This document shows positions 1 through 6,904 of a stretch of DNA of 15,330 nt, piece by piece. The stretch's first letter is position 1. Each line of letters starts with the position of its first letter. The position numbers and the translations under genes are program-made. The DNA is from Streptomyces sp. NRRL F-5122 (GTDB lineage Bacteria; Actinomycetota; Actinomycetes; Streptomycetales; Streptomycetaceae): contig NZ_LMWH01000309.1 of the NCBI RefSeq assembly GCF_001507435.1, positions 1-15,330 of the forward strand, written 5' to 3'. The notes under the pieces are model-generated. The model had not been told where the DNA came from. It was given only the letters and a program-made list of their open reading frames with translations, and did not search any database.

Positions 1-1
1 G

Positions 2-196
2 GACCCGAGGAACACCTCCCGCCAGTGCTCCGAGTGCTGGCACACCCACCGGTCCAACCGGATCGACCAAGCCAGGTTCGTCTGCCGCTCCTGCGGAGTG
101 GTACTGCACGCGGACCACAACGGCTCCCGCAACATCGCCCACCGGGCCGATGCTGTGTGGCAGCGGGGCGCAGTCAACCGCCCCAGTACGGCCTAG
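2..196 (+). CDS. tnpB: TnpB (IS200/IS605-family) C-terminal end, partial
   Basis: Only the last 64 codons lie in the window; the 5' part is beyond the edge. The reading frame starting at base 2 shows a TnpB-type zinc ribbon: Cys pairs in QCSEC and CRSC, followed by HADHNGSRNIAHRA, which corresponds to the last RuvC catalytic Asp motif (DxNxxxN). TnpB is the RNA-guided nuclease carried by IS200/IS605 elements. The frame ends at TAG and is followed by a right-end hairpin typical of these elements. Whether the element is intact, and whether a tnpA transposase accompanies it, cannot be seen here. The family call is secure from the zinc ribbon and Asp motif. Confidence 0.88.
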   Translation, partial: DPRNTSRQCSECWHTHRSNRIDQARFVCRSCGVVLHADHNGSRNIAHRADAVWQRGAVNRPSTA

Positions 197-279
197 CGCC
201 ATACCGGACGCAGGGGACCACAGAACGGCTTGGCCGTGCTCTGCCTGCAAACCCGGTCCTTCAAGACCGAGTAGTTGAC
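197..279 (+). mobile_element. Right end of the IS200/IS605-type element
   Basis: After the tnpB stop there is a hairpin with stem CGGTC (254-258), loop CTTCAA and stem GACCG (265-269), followed by AGTTGAC. Streptomycete IS605 elements commonly end in a CCGTCCTTCAGGGCGG-like hairpin and a short GTCAA-type terminus, and this sequence resembles that. The element probably ends near 275-279. In this family the 3' end of tnpB and the right end also encode the guide (omega/reRNA). That such an RNA is made here is an inference. Confidence 0.6.
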
Positions 280-300
280 CCTGCCATCGAGATCACTGCT

Positions 301-1302
301 TCAGGTAAGCGTGATCCGAGCAGTGACCGGCAGATGATCGCTGCCGGTGGACGACAGAGTGCGGATCTGGCGGACGGTCGCTGAGCGGGTCATGACCTGG
401 TCGATGCGGGCCATGGGGAAGTCCGCGGGGAAGCTGAAGGCGAAGCCCCGTTCCGCTGTGTTCATCCGTGACGTCAACGGGGCCAGCCCGCGGTCGTCGA
501 CGGTGCCGTTGAGGTCGCCGAGCAGGAGAACCGTTTTGAGCTGCTCGGCGGCGACGGCCTTGCCGAGCAGACCGGCGCTCTCGTCTCGCCAGGAGGACGC
601 GAGGCCGCTTGCCCGGACGCGGACCGAAGGCAGATGTGCCACGTACACCGCGATTTCGCCGCGCTGGGTGTGGACCGTGGCGCGCAGCCCGCGACTCCAC
701 GGCTCCGTTATCCCGCGGGGTTTGATGTCCACCGGTCGGGCGCCGGTCAGCGGATGTTTCGACCACAGTCCGACGGTGCCCCGGACGAAGTGGTGCGGGT
801 AGTTCGGGGCCAGGACCCTCGCGTACTCCGCCATTGCCGGGGGCACCAGCTCCTCCAGAGCGATGAGATCGGGCTCGGCCGCAGCCAGAGTGCGGGCTGT
901 GCCGACCGGGTCGGTGTTCTCGTCGCTGACGTTGTGCTGCACTACGACCAGGTCGTGCGGGCCGGCATCCGGGCCGGGCAGGAGAAGCCTGCCGAACAGG
1001 TGCGCCCAGACGGTTATCGGCAGGAGCAGTGCCACCAGTGCCGATACCGAACGCCGTAGCAGGGCCAGGGCGAGCAGGACCACGATCACCAGGCCGCACC
1101 AGGGAAGGAAGGCTTCCAGCAGACTCCCCACGTGCCCCACGGAGTTGGGTACAGCCGCATGGAAGGCCATGAGTGCCGCCGTCAGCACCGCAAAGCCGGC
1201 AGATACCCGTCCCCGTGTCCAGGTCCAACGACACCGCGGGGCCCGTTCCGGAGGCCCGCTCGTGGCCGATGGTCCAGTTCGGCGTCGCGTCCACCGGGCC
1301 AC
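301..1302 (-). CDS. Membrane-anchored endonuclease/exonuclease/phosphatase-family protein, VanJ-like
   Basis: A 333-aa protein is read from GTG at 1302, chosen because GGAGGGGAAG stands just upstream and the membrane segments start soon after. The open frame extends further upstream but without a credible ribosome site. Three hydrophobic segments (about residues 33-51, 61-82, 86-107) are followed by an EEP-fold domain. That domain carries the metal and catalytic motifs HNVS (about 123), LEEL, GDLNG and GSDHLP. The layout of three helices plus an outer EEP domain matches VanJ of Streptomyces coelicolor, reported as a polyprenol-pyrophosphate phosphatase linked to teicoplanin resistance. Many actinomycete paralogues have no proven role, so the substrate here is unknown. 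It stands alone, with no van regulatory genes in view. Confidence 0.85.
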   Translation of the reverse strand: MARWTRRRTGPSATSGPPERAPRCRWTWTRGRVSAGFAVLTAALMAFHAAVPNSVGHVGSLLEAFLPWCGLVIVVLLALALLRRSVSALVALLLPITVWAHLFGRLLLPGPDAGPHDLVVVQHNVSDENTDPVGTARTLAAAEPDLIALEELVPPAMAEYARVLAPNYPHHFVRGTVGLWSKHPLTGARPVDIKPRGITEPWSRGLRATVHTQRGEIAVYVAHLPSVRVRASGLASSWRDESAGLLGKAVAAEQLKTVLLLGDLNGTVDDRGLAPLTSRMNTAERGFAFSFPADFPMARIDQVMTRSATVRQIRTLSSTGSDHLPVTARITLT

Positions 1303-2083
1303 TGCAGACTTCCCCTCCGCTTGGTTTCCGACCTGCTTGATCTTGCTGCCTAGGACGACTCCGTGGCCGTTTCGGTTTCGATTTTTTTTGGGGCGGCAGC
1401 AATGAGGAAACGTTCCGCCACAGGACATAACGGGACGAGATCCGAAAGATACACAACCTGCCTGCCCAGGGACGCGGCGAGATAGGGTTGCGTGCATGGA
1501 AATCGCACGTTCGACAGGGGTGACGGGCTTCAGGTAGCCCGCCAGGAGATACCTGGCGGTCGCTGCGAACGGAGTTCCGTGACACGCACCGCCCACCACC
1601 TTCCCCCTTCGTACGGCCAGAGTGCGGACGGCCGCTCGTCAGGGAGCCCTTGGCGTTCCGTGGTTCTCTACGACCTCAGGTACAGCGCACGCACCTGCAC
1701 CGACGCGACACGAGAGTCCAGAAGGCCCCAACCGCGCACGGTCCGCCGCACGGTGAATGCGTACTCGTTCCCTCGACACCAGGGGGACCGCTCCGTCGCC
1801 CGGTGGTCCGCGGCGGAAGAACGCCGGTCGCGACAGCGGCTGCGAGCCCAAGTAGGCACTCTTCTGAGGCTGGTACATTCCACCGCCGGCGAACTCGCCC
1901 TCGATGCAGCCGGCATGGTGGACATCCCGCCGGCGCGACATCGGCGGAGCTCGCTCTGGCTCGCGTAGCCGCCGCTGGAGAACCGCCCCAGCCGGATCTC
2001 GTGCCGATGCTTCCCGACTTGGAAGCAGCCGACGCCACCAGCCGAGCCCGCCAGGGCATCGGGCACATCACATGTGCAACGGT
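1303..2083. other. Gene-poor stretch of about 780 bases with clustered inverted repeats
   Basis: Several open frames cross this stretch on both strands. None has a convincing ribosome site, a recognisable domain or a clear advantage over the others. A run of eight T at 1382-1389, unusual in this GC-rich DNA, lies about 80 bases upstream of the VanJ-like start. A short dyad GGAA-ACG-TTCC is at 1406-1416. The most structured part is the hairpin cluster at 1491-1559, listed separately. The stretch may be decayed coding sequence or a long regulatory region. Confidence 0.5.
1491..1559. repeat. Cluster of three adjacent inverted repeats
   Basis: Three dyads follow one another. The first is CGTGC/GCACG (1491-1495 and 1505-1509). 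The second is CGGGCT/AGCCCG (1524-1529 and 1536-1541, six-base loop). The third is CCGCCAGG/CCTGGCGG (1539-1546 and 1552-1559, five-base loop). The last two share three bases, so they compete or stack. No U-tract follows on either strand, so a simple intrinsic terminator is unlikely. It may be an operator pair or a structured RNA. Confidence 0.55.
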
Positions 2084-2635
2084 TCAGTGGGTTGTCACTG
2101 GTTCAAGCCGCAGCCGCCGCGTCGGGAAGGGCGGTGGCTGCGCAGGGCCGAACCAGACCCTGACGTCCTCTCCGGTACGGACCGGCAGGAGGGGGTAGTT
2201 GTTCTCGGCGTGCTCGGTGCGGTGCAGTGCATGGCCTGGGCCGAGGTGCCGGGCGGCGTACGCGTCGAAGGCGGCAGCGTCGGACGGATGGCAGACGGTC
2301 GCCACCACCTCACGGGTGCCCCGCTCCGCTGTGAAGCCCGGGCCGCGCAGCAGCAGGACGTCATCGCTGTCGATCATGGTCGCGTTGGCCGCCTCGCGGT
2401 GCTCCCGCCAGACCGGGCCGGTGTAGAAGGCCTCCAGCGAGCGACGGCGGCGCGTCATGTCGGGGAACGCGCGCAGCCAGACGAAGCGGTTCGGGTCGTC
2501 CAGATCGCGGAATCGGCCGCCGACGGTGATGCCGACCGACTGCTGGCCGGTCACGAAGTCTCGCTCGAACAGCTCGATCAGCGTCTCCCGGGCCCCGGGG
2601 TGCAGGGTGTACTGCCGGAGTTCGACGATGCTCAT
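2084..2635 (-). CDS. NIPSNAP-family protein
   Basis: A 183-aa soluble protein starting MSIVELRQYTLHPGARETLIELFE, the N-terminal beta-alpha pattern of NIPSNAP (dimeric alpha-beta barrel, ferredoxin-like) proteins. A central part reads RFVWLRAFPDM and ends in ALEAFYTGPVW-like sequence, with a second half-repeat near residues 108-175. The biochemical role of bacterial members is not established. The ATG overlaps the stop of the upstream gene as ATGA (2632-2635), so the two are almost certainly translationally coupled. The pair is divergent from a WYL regulator that probably controls it. Confidence 0.85.
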   Translation of the reverse strand: MSIVELRQYTLHPGARETLIELFERDFVTGQQSVGITVGGRFRDLDDPNRFVWLRAFPDMTRRRRSLEAFYTGPVWREHREAANATMIDSDDVLLLRGPGFTAERGTREVVATVCHPSDAAAFDAYAARHLGPGHALHRTEHAENNYPLLPVRTGEDVRVWFGPAQPPPFPTRRLRLEPVTTH

Positions 2636-3099
2636 GCGCCGGCAACCCCGGTACGGGTCAGGTTCATGGTCCAGTTGAGCTCCCAGGTGCCGCCGTCGTC
2701 GGCGGAGAACTCCTGCTCCCAGCGGGCGGTGTCGGCGCCGAGACGATACCAGGTGAAATGGACCCGGATCGGGCGTCCGTCGTAGATGTCCTCGCCGTGG
2801 AAGTCACCGCGGTCGTCGGCGAAGCCGCCGACCAGCGGCGGATCCAGTCGGCCTGTTCTGCTGTCGGTCCAGTGGATCGTCCAGCGTTCCGTCTTCCTGT
2901 CGAACAGACGCAGAGTGACTCCTTGGCGGCCAAGTGTGGGGAAGGTGATCTCGTCGATGTTGCCGGCACCTCCGAAGAGCGGCCGGACTACCGCGTGTCC
3001 GGGGAACTCCGTCCAGGTGGCGGAGCCTGTGCCGAGCGGTGAGGTGAGACGGCGGTTGGCCACGTCCCAGGAGCCGTGCAGGAAGTCGAAGTCGTCCAT
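2632..3099 (-). CDS. Conserved hypothetical protein, DUF1579/lipocalin-like
   Basis: A 155-aa protein from ATG at 3099. A TTG three codons further up (3108) is possible but less likely. The sequence has the pattern FDFLHGSWDV near the N terminus, then alternating beta strands (RLFDRKTERWTIHW, IRVHFTWYRLG, ARWEQEFSADDG). This resembles the DUF1579/lipocalin-like beta-barrel proteins often encoded by actinomycetes. No catalytic residues are recognisable. It is the first gene of a two-gene unit with the NIPSNAP gene (4-base overlap) and faces the YafY-like regulator across about 56 bases. Function is unknown; a small-ligand-binding role is only a guess from the fold. Confidence 0.75.
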   Translation of the reverse strand: MDDFDFLHGSWDVANRRLTSPLGTGSATWTEFPGHAVVRPLFGGAGNIDEITFPTLGRQGVTLRLFDRKTERWTIHWTDSRTGRLDPPLVGGFADDRGDFHGEDIYDGRPIRVHFTWYRLGADTARWEQEFSADDGGTWELNWTMNLTRTGVAGA

Positions 3100-3155
3100 G
3101 CGCGACAAGCTATAGACAGTCCACTGCCATCCAGTGTCAGGAGATACTGAACGGC
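3100..3155. promoter_or_regulatory. Shared divergent promoter/operator region
   Basis: The 56-base gap between the divergent genes holds CACTG (3122-3126) and CAGTG (3132-3136), an inverted repeat with a five-base spacer. On the minus strand a CTGACA -35-like element sits 17 bases before a GTCTAT/TCTATA -10-like element. GGAG at 3140-3143 may serve the plus-strand start. This fits an autoregulatory operator for the WYL regulator, but the elements are weak. Confidence 0.4.
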
Positions 3156-4085
3156 ATGCGTGCGAGCCGGCTGGTCACCCTGCTTCTGCTGCTCCAGAAC
3201 CGGGGCCGGATGACGGCCCAGCAGCTGGCCGAGGAACTGGAGGTCTCCGTCCGTACGGTCTACCGGGACGTCGAGGCGCTCGGTGCCGCCGGTATCCCGC
3301 TGTACGGAGCTGCGGGACACGCGGGTGGCTACCGGCTGGTGGACGGGTACCGGACCCGGCTGACCGGACTGACCGCGGACGAGGCGCAGGCGGCGTTCCT
3401 TGCCGCGCTCCCCGGTGCCGCCGCCGAACTCGGCCTCGGCGAGGCGCTCGCCACCGCACAGCTGAAGCTGCGCGCCGCCCTTCCGACCGAACTGCGCGAG
3501 CATGCCGGGCGGATCCAGGAGCGTTTCCTGCTCGACGCTCCCGGCTGGTACGACGACGCAGACCATGCGCCTCATCTGGCCTCGGTCGCCGCGGCGGTGT
3601 GGGCGCGGCGAGCGGCGGTACTGAGGTACCGGCGCTGGCGGGCGCCGGAGGAGATCGACCGGAGGGTGGAGCCGTACGGGCTGGTACTCAAGGCGGGACG
3701 TTGGTACTTGGTCGCGGGTGGATCGTCCGGGATCCGCACCTACCGGGTCGACCAGATCCTCGACATCGGGCCGCTGCAAGAGCGGTTCGCTGTTCCTGAC
3801 GGGTTCGACCTGGTCGCGTACTGGAACAGCTATCTGGCCGACTTCCGGGCCCGCCTGCACACAGGGAAGGCCCTGGTACGCCTTTCCCCGGAGGGCGCTC
3901 GCCGTCTCGGTGTGACACCCACGAGTGATGGATGGACGGACGCCCGGGTGCCCATCGAGTCGATCGACCACGCCCATGGAGAGTTCCTGCGACTGGGCAC
4001 CGACGTCGAGGTCATGGCACCGGCCGAGCTCCGTGACCGGATCGCCGCGACTGTGCGGACCTTGGCCGCCCGTTACGAGGGTTGA
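3156..4085 (+). CDS. YafY-family HTH/WYL-domain transcriptional regulator
   Basis: A 309-aa protein. Residues 4-56 form an HTH_11/DeoR-type winged helix (MTAQQLAEELEVSVRTVYRD). The WYL domain spans about 139-205, with the name-giving W183-Y184-L185 in GRWYLVAGG. A C-terminal WCX-like region (about 235-305) follows. WYL proteins bind ligands or nucleic acid and are often local regulators, so the divergent two-gene unit at 2084-3099 is the natural target. It ends one base before the stop of znuB on the opposite strand (convergent), leaving almost no room for separate terminators. The ligand is unknown. Confidence 0.92.
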   Translation: MRASRLVTLLLLLQNRGRMTAQQLAEELEVSVRTVYRDVEALGAAGIPLYGAAGHAGGYRLVDGYRTRLTGLTADEAQAAFLAALPGAAAELGLGEALATAQLKLRAALPTELREHAGRIQERFLLDAPGWYDDADHAPHLASVAAAVWARRAAVLRYRRWRAPEEIDRRVEPYGLVLKAGRWYLVAGGSSGIRTYRVDQILDIGPLQERFAVPDGFDLVAYWNSYLADFRARLHTGKALVRLSPEGARRLGVTPTSDGWTDARVPIESIDHAHGEFLRLGTDVEVMAPAELRDRIAATVRTLAARYEG

Positions 4086-4086
4086 C

Positions 4087-4971
4087 TCAGGCGGGTTGTG
4101 CGACCGACCTCCTCCTGGCGCCGCGTCGGCGGGTGCCGTAACGGCCCGTCAGCCGGCAGACGACGTAGATGCTGAACGAGATCGTGGTGACATAAGGGCT
4201 GATGGGGATACTGCTGCCGAGGGCGAGCAGGATGCCGCCCTCGATCGAGGCGATCGCGAAGAGCACGCTGAGCACGGGCAGCAGGACCGGTGACGCGGTG
4301 ACGCGGGCGGCGGCCGCTGCGGGCGTGGTGACGAGTGACAGGACCAGCAGCGCGCCGACGATCTGCACGGACAGGGCGACCGCCAGTCCGAGTACGAGCA
4401 TGAAGGCGATCGACAGGGCGCGTACCGGCACTCCGCGTGCCTCGGCGACGTCGGGATCGGCGCTGGCGAAGGCGAGAGGCCGCCATATGACCGCGAGTGC
4501 GATGACCACGACGACGGAGGTGCTGAGCAACCAGGCCATCTGCGGTGTGTCCACCGCGACGATCTGGCCGGTGAGCAGTCCGAACTTGTTGGCCGCCCGG
4601 CCCTTGTAGAGGGCGAGGAAGAGCACACCCAGGCCCAGGCCGAACGGCATGATGATGCCGATGACCGAGTTGCGGTCCCGCGCCCGCGTGCCCAGGATGC
4701 CGATCACTCCGGCCGCGAGGAGTGATCCGATGATCGAGCCGGCCACGATGTTCGTCCCCAGCAGGAGGGCTGCCGAGGCACCCGCGAAGGAGAGTTCGCT
4801 GATGCCGTGCACCGCGAAGGGCAGGTCGCGCATGATGACGAACACCCCGGCCAGGCCGCCCACCAGGCCGAGGGCGGCGCCGGCGACGAGGGAGTTGCGG
4901 ACCAGCGTCAGCAGCTCGCCGTAGTGGTCGAAGCTGAAGATCTGGTGCCAGATCCCGTCGGCGATCGTCAT
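4087..4971 (-). CDS. znuB: Zinc/manganese-type ABC transporter permease
   Basis: A 294-aa polytopic membrane protein of the ABC-3 (ZnuB/MntB/TroB) family. About seven to nine hydrophobic segments are visible, and the typical stretch AVHGISELSFAGA follows the first helices. ATG at 4971 is preferred because it overlaps the ATPase stop as ATGA (4968-4971). A TTG two codons upstream would also be in frame. It is the last gene of the operon order znuA-znuC-znuB. The C terminus is rich in Arg (GTRRRGARRRS), consistent with a cytoplasmic tail. Zinc as the substrate is inferred from the upstream Zur-like boxes, since the family also moves manganese. Confidence 0.92.
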   Translation of the reverse strand: MTIADGIWHQIFSFDHYGELLTLVRNSLVAGAALGLVGGLAGVFVIMRDLPFAVHGISELSFAGASAALLLGTNIVAGSIIGSLLAAGVIGILGTRARDRNSVIGIIMPFGLGLGVLFLALYKGRAANKFGLLTGQIVAVDTPQMAWLLSTSVVVVIALAVIWRPLAFASADPDVAEARGVPVRALSIAFMLVLGLAVALSVQIVGALLVLSLVTTPAAAAARVTASPVLLPVLSVLFAIASIEGGILLALGSSIPISPYVTTISFSIYVVCRLTGRYGTRRRGARRRSVAQPA

Positions 4972-5849
4972 GGGCAAACTCCGTCGGTGGCGCGTGTCGC
5001 GTGGGTGTGATGGGCAGGGGTGGCAGGCCCGTCGGGTGCTCCGACGACCAGGATCCGGCCGGGGGTGCGGACGACATCGATCTGCGTTCCGTACAGCGTG
5101 GAGAGCGACTCCGAGGTCAGGACCTGCTCGGGGGCGCCGACCCGGTGGCCGCCGTCGGCCAGGTACAGCAGCCGGTCCACCAGACCGAGCACCGGATTGA
5201 TCTCGTGGGTCACGAAGACCACCGCCGTGCCGTGGGACCGCCGCCGGGCGTCGACGAGTTGGGTGACGGCCCGCTGGTGGTGCAGGTCGAGGGAGAGCAG
5301 TGGTTCGTCGCAGATCAGGATCTGTGGGTCGCCGGCCAGGGCCTGGGCGATGCGCACGCGTTGTCTTTCGCCGCCGGACAGCAGGCCGAGGGGGACATCG
5401 GCGTACGGAGACGCTCCCACCGACTCGAGGATCTCGTTCACTTGGCGGCGGGCGGCGGCTGTGCGCAGACGCGGACCGAAACGGTGACCGTCGATGCCGA
5501 AGCGGACGAGGTCACGGGCTCGTAGCATCGCGTGCGCGGACACAGTGGCCTGCTGGGGGATGTAGCCGATGTCGCGGCCGGTCCCGCGGGGGGAGCGGCC
5601 GAGGACGGTCAGGGTCCCGGCGGACAGTGGCTGCCGGCCCAGCAGGGCCCGGACGAGGCTGGTCTTACCCGCCCCGTTCGGGCCCAGCACGGCCACGAAG
5701 TCGCCTGGGTGCACGTCGAGTTCGAGACCGCTCCACACGGTGCGGTCGCCGTAGGACAGTGCCGCGCCGCGCAGACTGATCACCGCGGCGTCGTCCGCAC
5801 CTTCGCCCTGCCGGGCCTGGGGCACGGAGACCATGCCCGGTGTGCTCAC
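4968..5849 (-). CDS. znuC: Zinc/manganese-type ABC transporter ATPase
   Basis: A 293-aa ABC ATPase with all motifs: Walker A GPNGAGKT (56-63), Q-loop in YIPQQ (about 97-100), signature LSGGERQ (157-163), Walker B ILICDE (177-182) and the switch His in VFVTHE (H215). GTG at 5849 is chosen because it overlaps the znuA stop (GTGA, 5846-5849); an internal ATG lies five codons on. Its C-terminal 40 residues extend beyond the core fold and include a His-containing stretch (PAHHTHATRATD) that might touch metal, which is speculative. It energises the permease encoded directly downstream. Confidence 0.93.
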   Translation of the reverse strand: MSTPGMVSVPQARQGEGADDAAVISLRGAALSYGDRTVWSGLELDVHPGDFVAVLGPNGAGKTSLVRALLGRQPLSAGTLTVLGRSPRGTGRDIGYIPQQATVSAHAMLRARDLVRFGIDGHRFGPRLRTAAARRQVNEILESVGASPYADVPLGLLSGGERQRVRIAQALAGDPQILICDEPLLSLDLHHQRAVTQLVDARRRSHGTAVVFVTHEINPVLGLVDRLLYLADGGHRVGAPEQVLTSESLSTLYGTQIDVVRTPGRILVVGAPDGPATPAHHTHATRATDGVCP

Positions 5850-6787
5850 TTGTCCAGCGCGCTCGCGAGCGCGTCGACGTTGGCGGTCATCCAGCCGAGG
5901 TAGTCCTTGCCCTGGGGCAGCGTTTCGGTGACGGGCACCACAGGGACACCGGCGGACTTGGCCGCCGACTCGGTCCTCTCCGTCTGGGGACCGGAGGTCT
6001 GATCGTTGTAGACCAGCGCCTGGACCTCCTTGCCGGAGAACAGCCCCAGTGTCTCCTGCAGGACCTTGGGGGAGACGTCGTCGCCCTCCTCGATGGCCTC
6101 GCTGAACTCCTCGGGCGTCTTGTTGACCAGTCCGCTCGCCTCGATCACATAGAGCGGTACCGGCTCGGTGATCGCCACCGACTCACCACTGTGCTCCTTC
6201 TTGATCTGGGCTTCTTTCGCCTCCAGGGACTGGAGCCCGGTCTTGAAGGTCTCGGCGTTCTGTGTGAAGGAGGCGGCGTCGGTGGGGTCGGCCTTGCTCA
6301 GGGCGGCGGCGATGCTGTCGGCGATCCTGGCGACGGTGGGGAAGTCGTACCAGACGTGTTCGTTGAGCTCGCCGCCCTTGGGAGCGGTCTTTCCGGAGAC
6401 CTCGACGGCGTTGATCACCTCGGCACTGGTGTTGCCGCCGCTCTTGAGCATCTTGTCGACGAAGTCGTCGTAGCCACCGCCGTTCTCGATGACGACCTTG
6501 GCCTTGGAGAGGGTCAACTGGTTCTGGGTGTTGGCCTCGTAGGAATGCGGGTCCTGGCTGGGATCGCTGATGATCGAAGTGACCTCGACGTGATCGCCGC
6601 CGATCCGCTTGACGATGTCGCCGTACACGTTCGTCGAGGCGACCACGGGGACGGCGGACGAGGACGCGGGGGTCTGGCCGTTACCGTCGCCTCCGGAGTC
6701 CGATGAGCTGCCGCAACCCGCCAGAAGGGCCAGACAGGCACCACCGGATATCAGGGCCGGCATGCGACGGGACAGGGACGCGGACAT
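5846..6787 (-). CDS. znuA: Zinc (or manganese) ABC transporter solute-binding lipoprotein
   Basis: A 313-aa cluster A-I binding protein. It has a lipoprotein signal ending in LLAGC (Cys25) and a Ser/Gly linker, then the conserved pieces DPHSYE (H81) and NEHVWYD (H144). The third metal-ligand position reads ITEPVPLY, putting a Glu (E208) where Zn-type proteins usually have His. The last ligand is probably D262 in YNDQTSG. No His-rich loop is present. A strong ribosome site (GGAGGA, three bases from ATG) fixes the start. It heads znuA-znuC-znuB, all joined by 4-base overlaps. Metal specificity is open: ligands look like Mn-binding PsaA, regulation looks like zinc. Confidence 0.92.
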   Translation of the reverse strand: MSASLSRRMPALISGGACLALLAGCGSSSDSGGDGNGQTPASSSAVPVVASTNVYGDIVKRIGGDHVEVTSIISDPSQDPHSYEANTQNQLTLSKAKVVIENGGGYDDFVDKMLKSGGNTSAEVINAVEVSGKTAPKGGELNEHVWYDFPTVARIADSIAAALSKADPTDAASFTQNAETFKTGLQSLEAKEAQIKKEHSGESVAITEPVPLYVIEASGLVNKTPEEFSEAIEEGDDVSPKVLQETLGLFSGKEVQALVYNDQTSGPQTERTESAAKSAGVPVVPVTETLPQGKDYLGWMTANVDALASALDK

Positions 6788-6869
6788 GGTTCCTCCAGGG
6801 CAGATTGCTCACGGTGACTTCACTCAGGCGGGACCGCCCGCTGCGGGCGGCCACAACGCTCACGCTAGA

Positions 6870-6884
6870 TGAAAATGAATGTCA
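6870..6884. promoter_or_regulatory. Zur-box-like operator upstream of znuA
   Basis: TGAAAATGAATGTCA is a 7-1-7 imperfect inverted repeat (five of seven pairs match), the layout reported for streptomycete Zur sites. It lies 83 bases before the znuA ATG. On the minus strand it overlaps TTGACA (complement of 6880-6885), a good -35 element, so binding would block the promoter. It differs from the box at 9122 by one base. Confidence 0.75.
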
Positions 6885-6904
6885 ACACCATGCCCGTGAG
6901 GGTG

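Noticed and set aside
293..1585. An alternative minus-strand frame of similar length to the VanJ-like gene
   Set aside because: Arg/Pro/Gly-rich with no domain; the neighbouring frame contains all EEP motifs and membrane helices.
1639..2071. Overlapping frames of 100-180 codons in the gene-poor stretch
   Set aside because: They compete on both strands, have no ribosome sites or domains and show Arg/Ser-rich shadow composition.
5840..6706. A 288-codon plus-strand frame opposite znuA
   Set aside because: Repetitive Gly/Leu/Val shadow of the znuA codons; znuA has the ribosome site, lipobox and family motifs.
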